Positions 35,118 through 43,981 of a stretch of 64,000 nt of DNA are shown piece after piece. The position numbers were made by a program, and so were the translations under genes. Source of the stretch: Uranotaenia lowii (taxonomy: Eukaryota; Arthropoda; Insecta; Diptera; Culicidae); assembly GCF_029784155.1 (NCBI RefSeq), contig NC_073691.1:127472714-127536713 (forward strand), read 5' to 3'. Every line of letters begins with the position of its first letter. Within the stretch, counting starts at the first letter, position 1. The notes beneath the pieces were generated by a model. It saw only the letters and a program-made list of their open reading frames with translations, made no database searches and was not told the origin of the DNA.

Positions 35118-35880
35118 TAAGAGTGAATTTGGGTTCAGTGTATTCTATCAGTTCAGTGTAGGGGAAATAAGGGCATAACGAGCATAATAAGCACACCGTT
35201 TTTCTACATAAGTACGTATTTTCTTAACCCTCATCCGCATCAGGTTTCGTTAACCTAATCAGCACTAAGAGTGTCAATTTGACACTACAAGCTAAAATCG
35301 TTATAACTTTTGGCGTATTCAACCGATCTAAACAAAACTTATATCAATAGAAACCTTGTTATGTCAGTAAAATATGTTTAGAACATTATAATACCTTAAG
35401 CTTCTAGTTTTCTCGTTATTCAGCATGAAAGAAAAAAAATCCGAAAAAACATGCCTCAGGAAAACTGCTGTATTTCATGTATTACACGTCCAAAAAAATA
35501 TTTGCCTTATGCATATGAAAGCTGAAGTTAATGTCTACAGCATGAAGCCAAGAAATATTTTTATACATTTTTTTAATGAAAGGGTCACAAAAAGTTCAAA
35601 AAAGTGGTCTGAAAATCCTACACCCAAAATAATCTGCACGTTGCTGCTACGTGAAAAACTACATAATTTCTATCCAATTGATTTTCACGTAATTTGTACG
35701 AAAAAAATAAGTAAACGCTTCTCTAATAGGAATTTTTCTCTATGAACGTCACGAGCAACTTACGTGAACGTAAAGTACGTAAAATGTGTTTAGTATCGAA
35801 ATGATATTTGGATCCTGTCTACTATTTTTTTCGTTTCTACTTTCGAAAATAAAATGAAAACAAATTGGATTTCATCACAA
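35118..35880. other. Intergenic, nothing recognised
   Basis: AT-rich. The 106-codon plus frame at 35425-35745 has no recognisable motif and sits in low-complexity A-rich sequence, so I do not call it. Confidence 0.35.
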
Positions 35881-35927
35881 ATAAAATTTATTTCAAGATC
35901 ATTCACGACACTGGCACTATACTTAAT

Positions 35928-36340
35928 TCACGATTTAATAAAAACACAATTCCGGAACTTCTTACCAGTGAATTGGTTTGTGGAATCCTGTAAGAAATGG
36001 AAAATATTTAATAATCAAAAATAGAATCATAAAAATGATAAATAATTTACCTTTACCATACGTCCAACCGGGCCGGTGTGGTGCTTAAATAGGCTTCTTT
36101 TCACGGCCCTACCTTGTTTTCTACACGGGTTTCTAGAAGCTTTCTCCGAAGCAGGAAATATCACAAAGAACAGCTTAAATTGAATTAAATTTCAACAGGA
36201 AGACAATTCACACTTACCACCTTGCCTCCGAGGCTCGGATTTGTATTAGGGCCCCCAGGATGTCCCATGTGGTGTACTGTTTGTTTTCCGACGCTGAATG
36301 CTCTTGAGCTGTCGCATCCAACCAAAATCAAGTTGGCTAA
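35928..36340 (-). CDS. Three-exon coding unit, unknown product
   Basis: Exons on minus: 36340-36218 (after TTTTTTGTCAG, ending GGTG before GTAAGT), 36143-36051 (after TTCGGAG, ending AAAG before GTAAAT), 35987-35928 (after CTTACAG, ending TGA). They are 123, 93 and 60 bases, all in phase 0, and one frame is open throughout: SSRAFSVGKQTVHHMGHPGG in the first, SLFKHHTGPVGRMVK in the second. AATAAA follows the stop by about 35 bases (plus TTTATT at 35888). Introns are 74 and 63 bp. The 5' end is unresolved. Upstream on minus, ATGGAACCACTGACTG meets GTAAGT at 37417-37438, but joining that directly gives an early stop. A 42 bp stretch at 36330-36371 recurs at 37380-37422, so the locus is partly duplicated. 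Family not recognised. Confidence 0.45.
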
Positions 36341-36532
36341 CTGACAAAAAATCCCTTTTCCAATAGGACTTACTTATTTATTTATTTATTTATTTATTGG
36401 AGGGGAAAAGCCCATATGAAAAAGATTGACCGTCACATATGCCGTCACATATGCCCTTCAAAACCCTCAATTTTTGCATCAACAGATTACAATTCAAATC
36501 TAAATGATACATCGAGTACCAAAATCAAGTTA

Positions 36533-37378
36533 CACACAAAACTTTCGAGGCCGGAAATTAGCAAAGTTTTGCTCAAATTTGACCAGCTAGAAACATAGCA
36601 ATCAATTTAGCAAAAAAAATTAACTAAAATTTTAGCAAACGAGAAAAAAGTTAGCCGCCGCATTTTTTACTCAAATTTTTAGCAAAAACCGGAGGAAAAG
36701 ATCGCCCGGATCTGAAATTTCAAAATTTATTGTTTTTTAATCTGGAGAATCAGGGGGAATGTTTGATTATATAATAGAATACTCAACTTTCATTCAATTT
36801 TGATTTATTTTTCACAATTTTTTTAATTTTACACATTTTGTAAAATAGAAGTTTCGATCCTGGGAACGCACTTTCCGGCAAGCGAAGTACCAAGCAAATG
36901 CACCGGATGTGCTCGTTGAATTTTCAGTCGTGGTCCCTCTTCATTTCCAGACTGTTGTGGGTTTCTTGTTGCAGATTTAACCTGGTTGAAAAGAAAACAA
37001 ACAAACAATTTTGCAATTCAAATTACGGAAAACCTGTACAGTTTATGATTGACTCTTACCTCTGTCGCTTCCGGTGTCGATTTGGCCAGTATTTTGTTGT
37101 TGACTAAGCCACCTTTTGAACCACTAGCAGCGATCTTTCGGAACCGCGCTCAATCGTGTCTGTTTGTTTTTTTTTCTTCTCCCTACCCGCGGCGGCTGCT
37201 GTCTGTACACAAAGTGGCTAGAAGTCCTTCATTCTACTAAAATCAAGCAAGATGAACTTTCATACTGCTAAAATCAAGTAAATTTAGCTTTTTGCTAACT
37301 CAACGGTAAAATTTTTTTTTTTGCTAACGAAAAGTAACAGTGAAATTTTGCTAAGTAGAGCCCCGAAAGTTTTGTGTG
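36533..37378. mobile_element. 846 bp TA-target TIR element
   Basis: CACACAAAACTTTCGAGGC at the left; GCCCCGAAAGTTTTGTGTG at the right; TA at 36531-36532 and 37379-37380. The flanking host sequence (AAAATCAAG left, GCTAACTGAC right) is continuous in a second copy at 36321-36344 without the insertion. That copy is close to an empty site and supports the boundaries. Subterminal TTAGCAAA/TTTGCTAA motifs. Contains a minus-strand spliced coding segment. Confidence 0.8.
36829..37149 (-). CDS. Spliced C-terminal coding segment inside a MITE
   Basis: Minus exon A, open from 37149 to 37060, encodes GSKGGLVNNKILAKSTPEAT and ends GAG before GTAAGAG. Intron 36982-37059 (78 bp) ends TTTTCAACCAG. Exon B, 36981-36829, is 51 codons in phase 0 (TRNPQQSGNEEGPRLKIQRA in its first half) and ends in TAA. 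AATAAA lies about 20 bases on (plus TTTATT 36804-36809). Both exons are less AT-rich than the element around them. No start codon or upstream exon is visible. Looks like the 3' end of a gene captured by the TIR element; product unknown. Confidence 0.5.
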
Positions 37379-37589
37379 TAGCTAACTGACACAAAATCCC
37401 TTTTCCAATAGGACTTACTTACCAGTCAGTGGTTCCATGGTAGATTACGGAGAGCGAAGCGTATGAATTTTCCTCATTTTTATATGATTTGTGCTTACGT
37501 AAGAACTATAACTATACACATAACACACGACGTATTACAGGACACGACACATAACGTACGTACTTTACGGAAAAAAGGATATAAAGTTA

Positions 37590-38360
37590 CACTGTAAATT
37601 TTTGTCTCGATTTCCAGCAAAAAAAATTGCTGGAAACGTTCAGCAATCCAAATTTTTGCTGGAAACCAGCAATCGGTTTTCGAATTGCTGGATTTTTCAG
37701 CATTCGGTTGTGTTCTTGTCATTTTTGCTGAAAAATCAGCAAGCGGTTTTCAGATTGCTGGACTTTCCAGCAATTGATCTAGTTTGCTGGAAAATCAGCA
37801 ATCGAGTTGTCAATTTGGAATCTGTTTGTTTTCGTACGCTGGAGCAAGGTGAGACTCTATTTTACGAATTTTGGTCGGATTAATATAATTATTTTGCTTT
37901 CCTCTATATTCTAGCAACCAGGCATCAAGTCAAGGGTAAGTTTTTATTGGACAGGTAGATATTCCATAAAAGATACTTATCAATTTTTTTTACAGGTGGC
38001 GAATGATCAACACTTTGGCACAAAGCTGCCACCTTAGAGCCGATGATAGAAAATTGTAAAAATGGAAATAAATAAATCCCTGGAAATAAATAAATGGGAG
38101 AAAATAATTGTTTTTATTGCTAATTATATGCACAGCCAATATTTTCTATTTAATTTTGAATTGAAATATAAATTTGATACTAAATACGGCCGGTTGTTTT
38201 GAAAGAAAAAGCTGGTTTCCAGCAATCTGGATTGCTGATTTTCCAGCAATTTGAATTGCTGGAAACCAGCATTAACATTTGCTGTTTTTTCCAGCAATTT
38301 AAATTGCTGGAAATTTTGCTGGAAAGTCAGCGGGACAAAAACCAGCAAAATTTTGCTGTG
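37590..38360. mobile_element. 771 bp TA-target MITE with TTTCCAGCAA motifs, confirmed by empty site
   Basis: CACTGTAAATTTTTG at the left, CAAAATTTTGCTGTG at the right, TA duplicated at 37588-37589 and 38361-38362. The paralogous Penelope-like tail at 40.9-41.0 kb reads straight through this point with one TA (40991-40992, other strand), so this is a filled/empty site pair. Both flanks are packed with TTGCTGGAAA/TTTCCAGCAA copies. It contains a plus-strand spliced coding end with AATAAA. Confidence 0.92.
37800..38006 (+). CDS. Spliced C-terminal coding segment inside a MITE
   Basis: An exon ending CTGGAGCAAG meets GTGAGA at 37849. A 21-base exon, 37915-37935, follows TATATTCTAG and precedes GTAAG. 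The third exon starts at 37996 after TTTTTACAG and stops at TGA 38004-38006. The frame is continuous across both junctions (RTLEQ, then ATRHQVK, then GGE). AAATAAATAAA follows at 38067. The first exon's start is unclear because its upstream sequence is the repeat-rich MITE arm. Introns are 66 and 60 bp. Product unknown. Confidence 0.4.
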
Positions 38361-38379
38361 TACCTTTTTTGTCGACCGG

Positions 38380-38407
38380 TTTCGGGCACGATGTTGCCCA
38401 TCTACAG
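38380..38407 (-). ncRNA. Hammerhead-like motif of the Penelope-like element (degenerate)
   Basis: On minus: CTGTAGAT, then the hairpin GGGCA-ACATCG-TGCCC, then GAAACCGGTC. Hammerhead ribozymes have CUGANGA, a stem II hairpin and GAAA in that order, and Penelope-like elements are known to carry them. Here the fourth core base is T where A is required, so cleavage is doubtful. The order and the stem are conserved in the second copy at 40946. Confidence 0.45.
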
Positions 38408-38803
38408 GACGATGTCCGACTGATTACACAAAGGATAATTACAGCTCCAGTTTCATACTTGATGTAGTATTCGTCGAACGCAATTGGCATTATGCGGATT
38501 TTTGGTTGATCAGGCTGAAGAGAGGTGAAATGATCGGCGGCTCGTCTTCGTTCATCAACGGTTTTTCGGCGGTGCTGATGAACATCGATTCCCAAGCATT
38601 CAGATGTTTTTCGTACAAACTTCCTAAATTTGACCTTTTTCCAATCGACGGAATGGTCAAACTCTGTTGAGTGGGCGGCAACACTCGATTCATTAATTCT
38701 CCCGTTCTCAACGGCATTTTTGTGTTCTTTGAGACGGACTTTGAATTTACGGCGAATTCGACCAATATAAATAGCCGGGCAGACTCGGCAGAATTATCCA
38801 AAA

Positions 38804-39275
38804 TTGACTAACGGAATCAGCCAGATTCTTCTGCAGCATGGTCTAAAAACTGCATACAAGAGTGGAAACACCCTCAAGGATCGTCTAGTCTCGCTTAAAG
38901 ACAAGATTCCTGAGGAGGATAGATCCGGAATTTATGAAATTCCGTGCAGCAGCTGCCCGGCTATTTATATTGGTCAAACTCGCCGTAAATTCAAAGTCCG
39001 TCTCAAAGAACACAAAAATGCCGTTGAGAACGGGAGAATTAATGAATCGAGTGTTTCCGCCCACACAACAGAGTTTGACCATTCCGTCGATTGGAAAAAG
39101 GTCAAATTTAGGAAGTTTGTACGAAAAACATCACATCTGAATGCTTGGGAATCGATGTTCATCAGCACCGCCGAAAAACCGTTGATGAACGAAGACGAGC
39201 CGCCGATCATTTCACCCCTCTTCAGCCTGATCAACCAAAAATCCGCATAATGCCAATTGCGTTCGACGAATACTA
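38804..39275 (+). CDS. Penelope-like element C-terminal GIY-YIG endonuclease fragment
   Basis: 148 codons to a TAA at 39248-39250. Motifs: GIYEIPCSSCPAIYIGQTRR (the GIY and YIG halves with a Cys pair between), KVRLKEHKNAVENG (the conserved Arg/Glu-His helix), LNAWESMFI (catalytic Glu) and NEDEPPIISPLF, typical of the Penelope C-terminus. The frame is open upstream of the first Met, so the reverse transcriptase that should precede it is truncated. At its 3' side the copy stops at 39275, where it parts from the minus copy. Together the two fragments form a head-to-head inverted pair with a 171 bp centre. Confidence 0.85.
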
Positions 39276-39669
39276 TTGTCGCTGAATCCCCAAACCGGAG
39301 TTATCGTCAATGAGTGCTGGCGACATTTACTGGCGACACTCACTGGCGACAAGTTATTATCAGGACGTGTACAACTTCGGGTGTGTTCTTATACCAAAGA
39401 TTTTTTATTTCAAAGGAAGTGCCGCAAAAACAAAGGATTTTTTCCTTTGGTTTTGGTATAAATAAAAAATCCTTTGGTTCAAATGCATTTTCCTCTGTTT
39501 CAAAGATTTTTTCTTTTGAAAAATCTTAGATTCAAAATATTAATGCTTTGATACAAAAACCAGTTTCATTTGATTTAAAGTTATTATCTTTGCTCAAAGG
39601 TAATTTAGATATAGATTTAAAAGCATTTATTCATTGAACCATTTTCCATTTATTCCAATTGGAAGATTT
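39276..39669. other. Intergenic, AAAGGATTTTTT/TTTGATTCAAA-rich
   Basis: CTGGCGACA is repeated three times near 39312-39352. 39390-39640 is dense in CAAAGGA, TTTCAAAG and CTTTGG motifs, similar in style to 40290-40600, and may be one arm of a decayed element around the spliced gene between them. Confidence 0.35.
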
Positions 39670-40171
39670 TTACCCTGTTGTATCGAAGTTCCTATTAGGA
39701 GTTTGAATAATAAAAAGATCAAGGACTAAAAAAATCGTGCACACGAGTGGCGATTCCCGCTCGTCTGCGATTTTTACCCGTAAAGGTTCGCCAAAGCGCA
39801 AAAATCTCTTAGGTTCGTGAACCATAGGAAACGCGAGCGAAGCAGTCCAACCAACAGACGATTCTTTTGGATTTTGAATCCTATCTCGCTCGTGGTAACA
39901 TACATGAAAATTTTTAAACTTCCGAAAGCCACTCCAGCTGCTGGCTGGTCCGACTGGTGATTGCCGTTGAAGATTGGGCCGAAAAAATACGACCGCGGGA
40001 TTTGGGGAAGTGTTACTTTGCGCAGCTTTCTCCATGTTCGAGAGACTTGGAAATCTATCCGTCGGCCGTGGTCCTGTAACTATACAAGCGTTTTAGAAAA
40101 TCTTGAATTCACTTAAATATTCAATATTTATTAACTTACACCACAGAGAACTTACACTTACCATTTTGCAT
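39670..40171 (-). CDS. Two-exon gene or gene fragment, 137 codons, unknown product
   Basis: Exon 1, 40171-40162, is ATGCAAAATG followed by GTAAGTG. The intron (88 bp) ends TATAGTTACAG. Exon 2 runs from 40073 to a stop at 39670. Lengths 10 + 404 give an unbroken frame: GPRPTDRFPSLSNMEKAAQS near the start, NPAVVFFRPNLQRQSPVGP after it, and a hydrophobic VCTIFLVLDLFII segment near the C-terminus. AATAAA lies about 15 bases past the stop (plus TTTATT 39649-39654), and the minus strand has TATAAATAAGG just upstream of the ATG. No family recognised. Confidence 0.45.
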
Positions 40172-40611
40172 CCTGAATCCTCCTTATTTATAGCTTACTC
40201 CGATTCACTGGTTTGATTTTTAAAACGAGCGGCCGAACTTTATTCGATTTTTCGGTTTTCTGTTCTTCTTGCAAGTCAATGCAAAATATCTTCTAAGTTT
40301 GAAGTTTTTGTTTCAAAAAATTATTCTTTTCAGTTTAAAACATTTTTCTTCGGTTGAAAGAAAATTTACTTTGTTTCTAAAGAAATATGCAATTGAACAA
40401 ATTTCTTTTGAATAAAAGAATTTGTTTGAAATCAAAGTCCAAAGTTATTCAATTCAAAAAAATTATTCTTTCTTTCAAAAATTATTCTTTTCAATCAAAA
40501 CTATAATTCATTGATTCAAAGAAAACAGGAGCTGGATTAAAAAAAATGAATGTTTTGAATCAAAGTCAGATTTAATTCGTTCCAAAATTTAAGTTTACTC
40601 TGCGTGAATAC
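40172..40611. other. AT-rich stretch of TTTGAATCAAA-type motifs
   Basis: Many copies of TTTGATTCAAAG, TTATTCTTTT and GAATTTGTTTG in both orientations. No gene. Confidence 0.4.
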
Positions 40612-40750
40612 ACGGAATCGTCCATCTTGTGACAGGCAATCGTAATCATAGGCATGGTAGGCGAACAATTCGCTGTCAAAAAGCGCTCCGTCTCCACCCC
40701 CCACCAATGAGAAACTTTTGGTACTCCTTGCCTACTGTTGCTCAATATGC
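40612..40750 (-). repeat. Dispersed repeat copy 2
   Basis: Inverted relative to 28505-28660; shares CATCTTGTGACAGGCAATCG and CACCAATGAGAAACTTTT. Boundaries not defined. Confidence 0.75.
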
Positions 40751-40887
40751 AACCACCCGTAGCTGTATAGGCACGCTGGTTATTACTTTACTAAAGCGTT
40801 GCCAGTAATGATATTTCACAACGTCGCTAGTTGGCAAGGTTGCCGATCACCAGCGCGAAAACTTCGGATTTCAACTTCAATGACAAT

Positions 40888-41085
40888 ACATCAAGTATGA
40901 AACTGGAGCTGTAATTATCCTTTGTGTAATCAGTCGGACATCGTCCTGTAGATGGGCAACATCTTGCCCGAAACCGGTCGACAAAAAAGGTAACTTTATA
41001 TCCTTTTTTCCGTAAAGTAAGAACGTTATGTGTCGTGTCCTGTAATACGTCGTGTGTTATGTGTATATGTATGAATTTTCGTTGA
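40888..41085 (+). pseudogene. Penelope-like element 3' tail fragment
   Basis: Starts near CATCAAGTATGAAACTGG, continues through the hammerhead-like motif and GTCGACAAAAAAGG, then CGTGTCCTGTAATACGTCGT. It is the inverted, uninterrupted counterpart of the tail split by the MITE at 37590-38360. No coding part of the element adjoins it. Confidence 0.8.
40946..40981 (+). ncRNA. Hammerhead-like motif, second copy
   Basis: CTGTAGAT, then GGGCAA-CATC-TTGCCC (a perfect 6 bp stem), then GAAACCGGTCG. It shows the same T-for-A core change as the copy at 38380-38407. The stem differs from that copy by one base, which restores a sixth pair here. Confidence 0.45.
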
Positions 41086-41105
41086 ATCTTTTCGATACGA
41101 TCGAT

Positions 41106-42830
41106 TTAGTTGTTGTAATGAGGATTCCACACTACCGAGCAGTACTCTAAGTTAAATCGGACTAGTGCACAGAATAGAACTTTAAGGCATTGAATGTCTC
41201 TGAAATGCTTAGTTATTTTAAAAAGGAAACCGAGACATCTTGAAGCTTTAGTAGCAATGCATGTATGAGATATTATGGTCTGTGAATGAAAGTTGTTGGT
41301 CGAACATGACACCTAAATCTTTAATTACGCTAACACGTGTGAGAGGTGTTTGTTGAATGTGGTTGTCGTAGAAAAATGTTGAGTGTTTCCAGTGTTCCAG
41401 TGTTTCGCATTAAAAATTTATGTAGAATAGACTACTAAATTGATGCTAGTGGATCTCTTTGGCATGAAGCCGTGTTTAGTGTCGGATATATATGACGAGC
41501 GGTTGTGGGTAAAGTATTAGAGAACAACGAGTTCGAAAAATTTAGACTCTGCGCAAAGGGCAGCGATTCCGCGGTAGTTTGATATGTCAGACTTGTTTCC
41601 TTTCTTGTGGACGGGGAATACATAGGATTCCTTCTAAACGTCGGGGAACACGCCACTACGGAGTTAAAGGTGAAAAATATGGGCTAAGGCAGGCGATACC
41701 ACTGTTGTGCTATTTTTTAGTATTATCTCTTTCATTGAAAATTGGATTTCGTGCAATGTTTTGCAATCGCAGTAATCCTTTCAAAGGTTGACTGAAAAGA
41801 GGTTAGCGTGTAGAACTCCTACAGATTTTACACCAATTTGACAGGTCGCACTAATGATGCAAGCTCGCACAAATGTCGCAGTCATGAGTGCGCAGTCCAA
41901 TTTGGTGCGCTGTGATTAATACTATTGACGGATGCCATCCGGGCCTGGGTTAGTCGAACATTTAAGGCTGGAACAAGCGGATTCAACAGCAGCAGGAGTG
42001 ATTAGCGGATGAGGTGCGATCGTAGCACGAAGTGGCACATTAGATACAGCCGCAGGAATTTCTGCTTCATTTAGGGTTTCATCGGTGAAGGAAGACACTT
42101 CTGAAGTGGTTTCGAAACAAGTTAAAAAAAAAGACATACACCGTCTTAGCCGATTTAGGCTTTACAGACTGAATAAATGACGTGGACAACTTAATTAACA
42201 TTTAACACCCAGTACCGAGATGGGAATCGAACCCATGCCATCAGTGGGCTAGCGATTAACGTCTTACCACTCGACCACCGAGACAAGTTGTATATTTCTG
42301 GAGTGGCGCAAGCTACGTTGTCTGATGTGAACATGGTATTAGCACTGACCATACTGACTGGACACTCGATTTCGTTTTCTGGATAATTTTTCCAACAGTA
42401 CGCAATATCGATTCCAGAGTGCGCATCGATCGATTTGAAGAAATGCTATCCCAGTTAGGAAATGCCACCCAACTTTAAAAATAAAACACGCAATTTCTAC
42501 GATAAAATCGGGCTAAACAGGACCATTTTTCCTACAGGGCATTTTTTGTCAAATTTTTCTGGTTCGCCACCTGCCGTCGGTATTGCGAATCGGCAAAATC
42601 TGACAATAAAAAATTAGACAGCAAATGGTTGAATTTTTGTTCTAAGTGTCATGTCAGTGTGGCCAGTGGTATTAGGTAGAACATATTCATCGCGCTGTTT
42701 GTTGACATGACTCCAGAATTTCTTTGGGTTAGTTTTCAAATGGTTTTGAACTTTTGTTTGATATGCTGAAAACAGTGTTTTGTTCAGTTGTTTGTAACTA
42801 CCATGGAGGAAGCGATATCGAAGAAGCGAT
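41106..42830 (-). pseudogene. LINE (Jockey/I-like) ORF2 pseudogene, RT core deleted
   Basis: Read on minus: LNKTLFSAYQTKVQNHLKTN and KKFWSHVNKQRDEYVLP (linker between endonuclease and RT) at about 42800-42640. Then SDNVACATPEIYNL, a SINE insertion, and SSLKCSTNPGPDGI (RT block 0) near 41925-41990. Next come, in shifting frames, NKSDISNYRGIAALCAESKF and near the other end ASRCLGFLFKITKHFRDIQC and LVRFNLEYCSVVWNPHYNN. The stretch with the catalytic Asp pair is missing between about 41435 and 41320. Multiple frameshifts and stops. Clade not certain. Confidence 0.8.
42124..42282 (-). mobile_element. tRNA-derived SINE with target-site duplication
   Basis: On minus it starts TCTCGGTGGTCGAGTGG (A box TGGTCGAGTGG). 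It has B box GGTTCGATTCC about 35 bp on, with CCCATCTCGG pairing back to the acceptor arm, then an unrelated body and a terminal run of T (a polymerase III stop). AACTTGT flanks both ends (plus ACAAGTT 42117-42123 and 42283-42289), and the LINE reading frame resumes on either side. 159 bp. Confidence 0.88.
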
Positions 42831-43981
42831 ATCGAGGAAGCGAAGCCCGACTATATAGCTTCAAAATAGAGTTAATATTACCGCATATGCGCTGAAGGAT
42901 CAGGAAGAGTAGGCGTGTGCTGAAGCGTCAACACGCGTTTTTTTCGTGCTGCGGAAAATGTTCTCAAATAGAAAGAAATTGATTGGAATTTTAAAAGTTT
43001 AAAGCTCAAAAGAGGAAAATTGTTGTGAAATTTTTTTATCATTAATTGCAGTGAACCGACCCGAGTGTTGTGAATACCTACATTTTGTCTTACAAAGACC
43101 AGTGTCAATGTTATGTCTGAACGAGATCTAGATTATTGAAGGAATTTTTCCGACCTCGCAATTTTCTCATTTGTTTTCGTGAAAATACAATGATTCTTAT
43201 CTGTTTTCGAACTTAATTTTCAAAATATGTGTAAGGATAGCAGTGTGTTAATCAAAATATCAGCAGAAGAAAGAAGCAATCAAATCCCGAAAAATGATTC
43301 ATAAACACTTGCTGGATTTTCAAGCAACAGTGACTGGAAGGTGCAGGGATGCTCACCGTTAGTACAACAGGACCATCAAATATAAATCAACCCATGCTGT
43401 CTCCTTTCCTCATCGCCTATTAATGGACTTTGGTGAGATTGTTTCATTTTATTTTAATTATATTTATACAGATTTCATCAATCCTATTTGCCATGTAGGA
43501 TTTTCCACTTAAACATTCCTTCCCATTCCTTTCTGAAACAGCTTTATGGGTCGTATGAGTTCCAGTGCTGCAAATTATCTTCAAGCACGAATGATACTGA
43601 CTGTGATTTTCTATCAGTGTAAAAAGCTTCATCTGAAATGAACGGAATAGAAAAGTCAACAAATATAAAAGCTTCTGATCGGCTCGGTCATCCTCGTGCC
43701 TACAGAAAGCTGTGTGAGTGTGACTATCAGTCAGTAGAAAGCTCACTCGTAAACCCGAACTAACTTGTTTCACTCGAAAGCTACGAAAGCGTCTTTCGCT
43801 TAGGCATTTCTGTCACTCACTGTTTTTGATCAGTGACTGCAGCTTAAGCATTCAATCAGTGTCAGCGAAAGTTGCTGATAATTTCAGTAAGCATTTGTTT
43901 TTGCCATTTTTGCAAATTATGAATTGGGATTCAAAAAGAAAACGCGAATTGAAAATCGCTGAGACTATACGTTTACTTGAA
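42831..43981. other. Intergenic, nothing firmly recognised
   Basis: GCGCTGAAGGATCAGG near 42888 recurs near 45692. 43940-43980 (CTATACGTTTACTTGAAGG) recurs at 46951, pointing to shared dispersed sequence. Several frames on both strands are open for about 60-110 codons without recognisable content. Confidence 0.35.

Larger units (their letters stand above)
37480..38781 (-). pseudogene. Penelope-like element fragment, 3' part, interrupted by a MITE
   Basis: 38465-38781 is an inverted copy of 38953-39275, the GIY-YIG endonuclease coding part of a Penelope-like element. On minus it continues past the ORF into a 3' region (38464-38361, then 37587-37480) also present at 40888-41085. A 5 bp deletion relative to the plus copy breaks its reading frame. 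A 771 bp MITE is inserted at 37590-38360. The segment starts within the endonuclease domain, so it is 5'-truncated. Confidence 0.8.

Noticed and set aside
35425..35745. 106-codon plus frame
   Set aside because: A-rich low-complexity sequence, no motif, no splice signals.
38251..38670. 139-codon plus frame and the 98- and 103-codon minus frames nearby
   Set aside because: Shadows of the minus-strand Penelope-like fragment crossing a MITE boundary.
42208..42282. Functional tRNA gene
   Set aside because: A and B boxes are present but the element has SINE length, a non-tRNA body and a target duplication.
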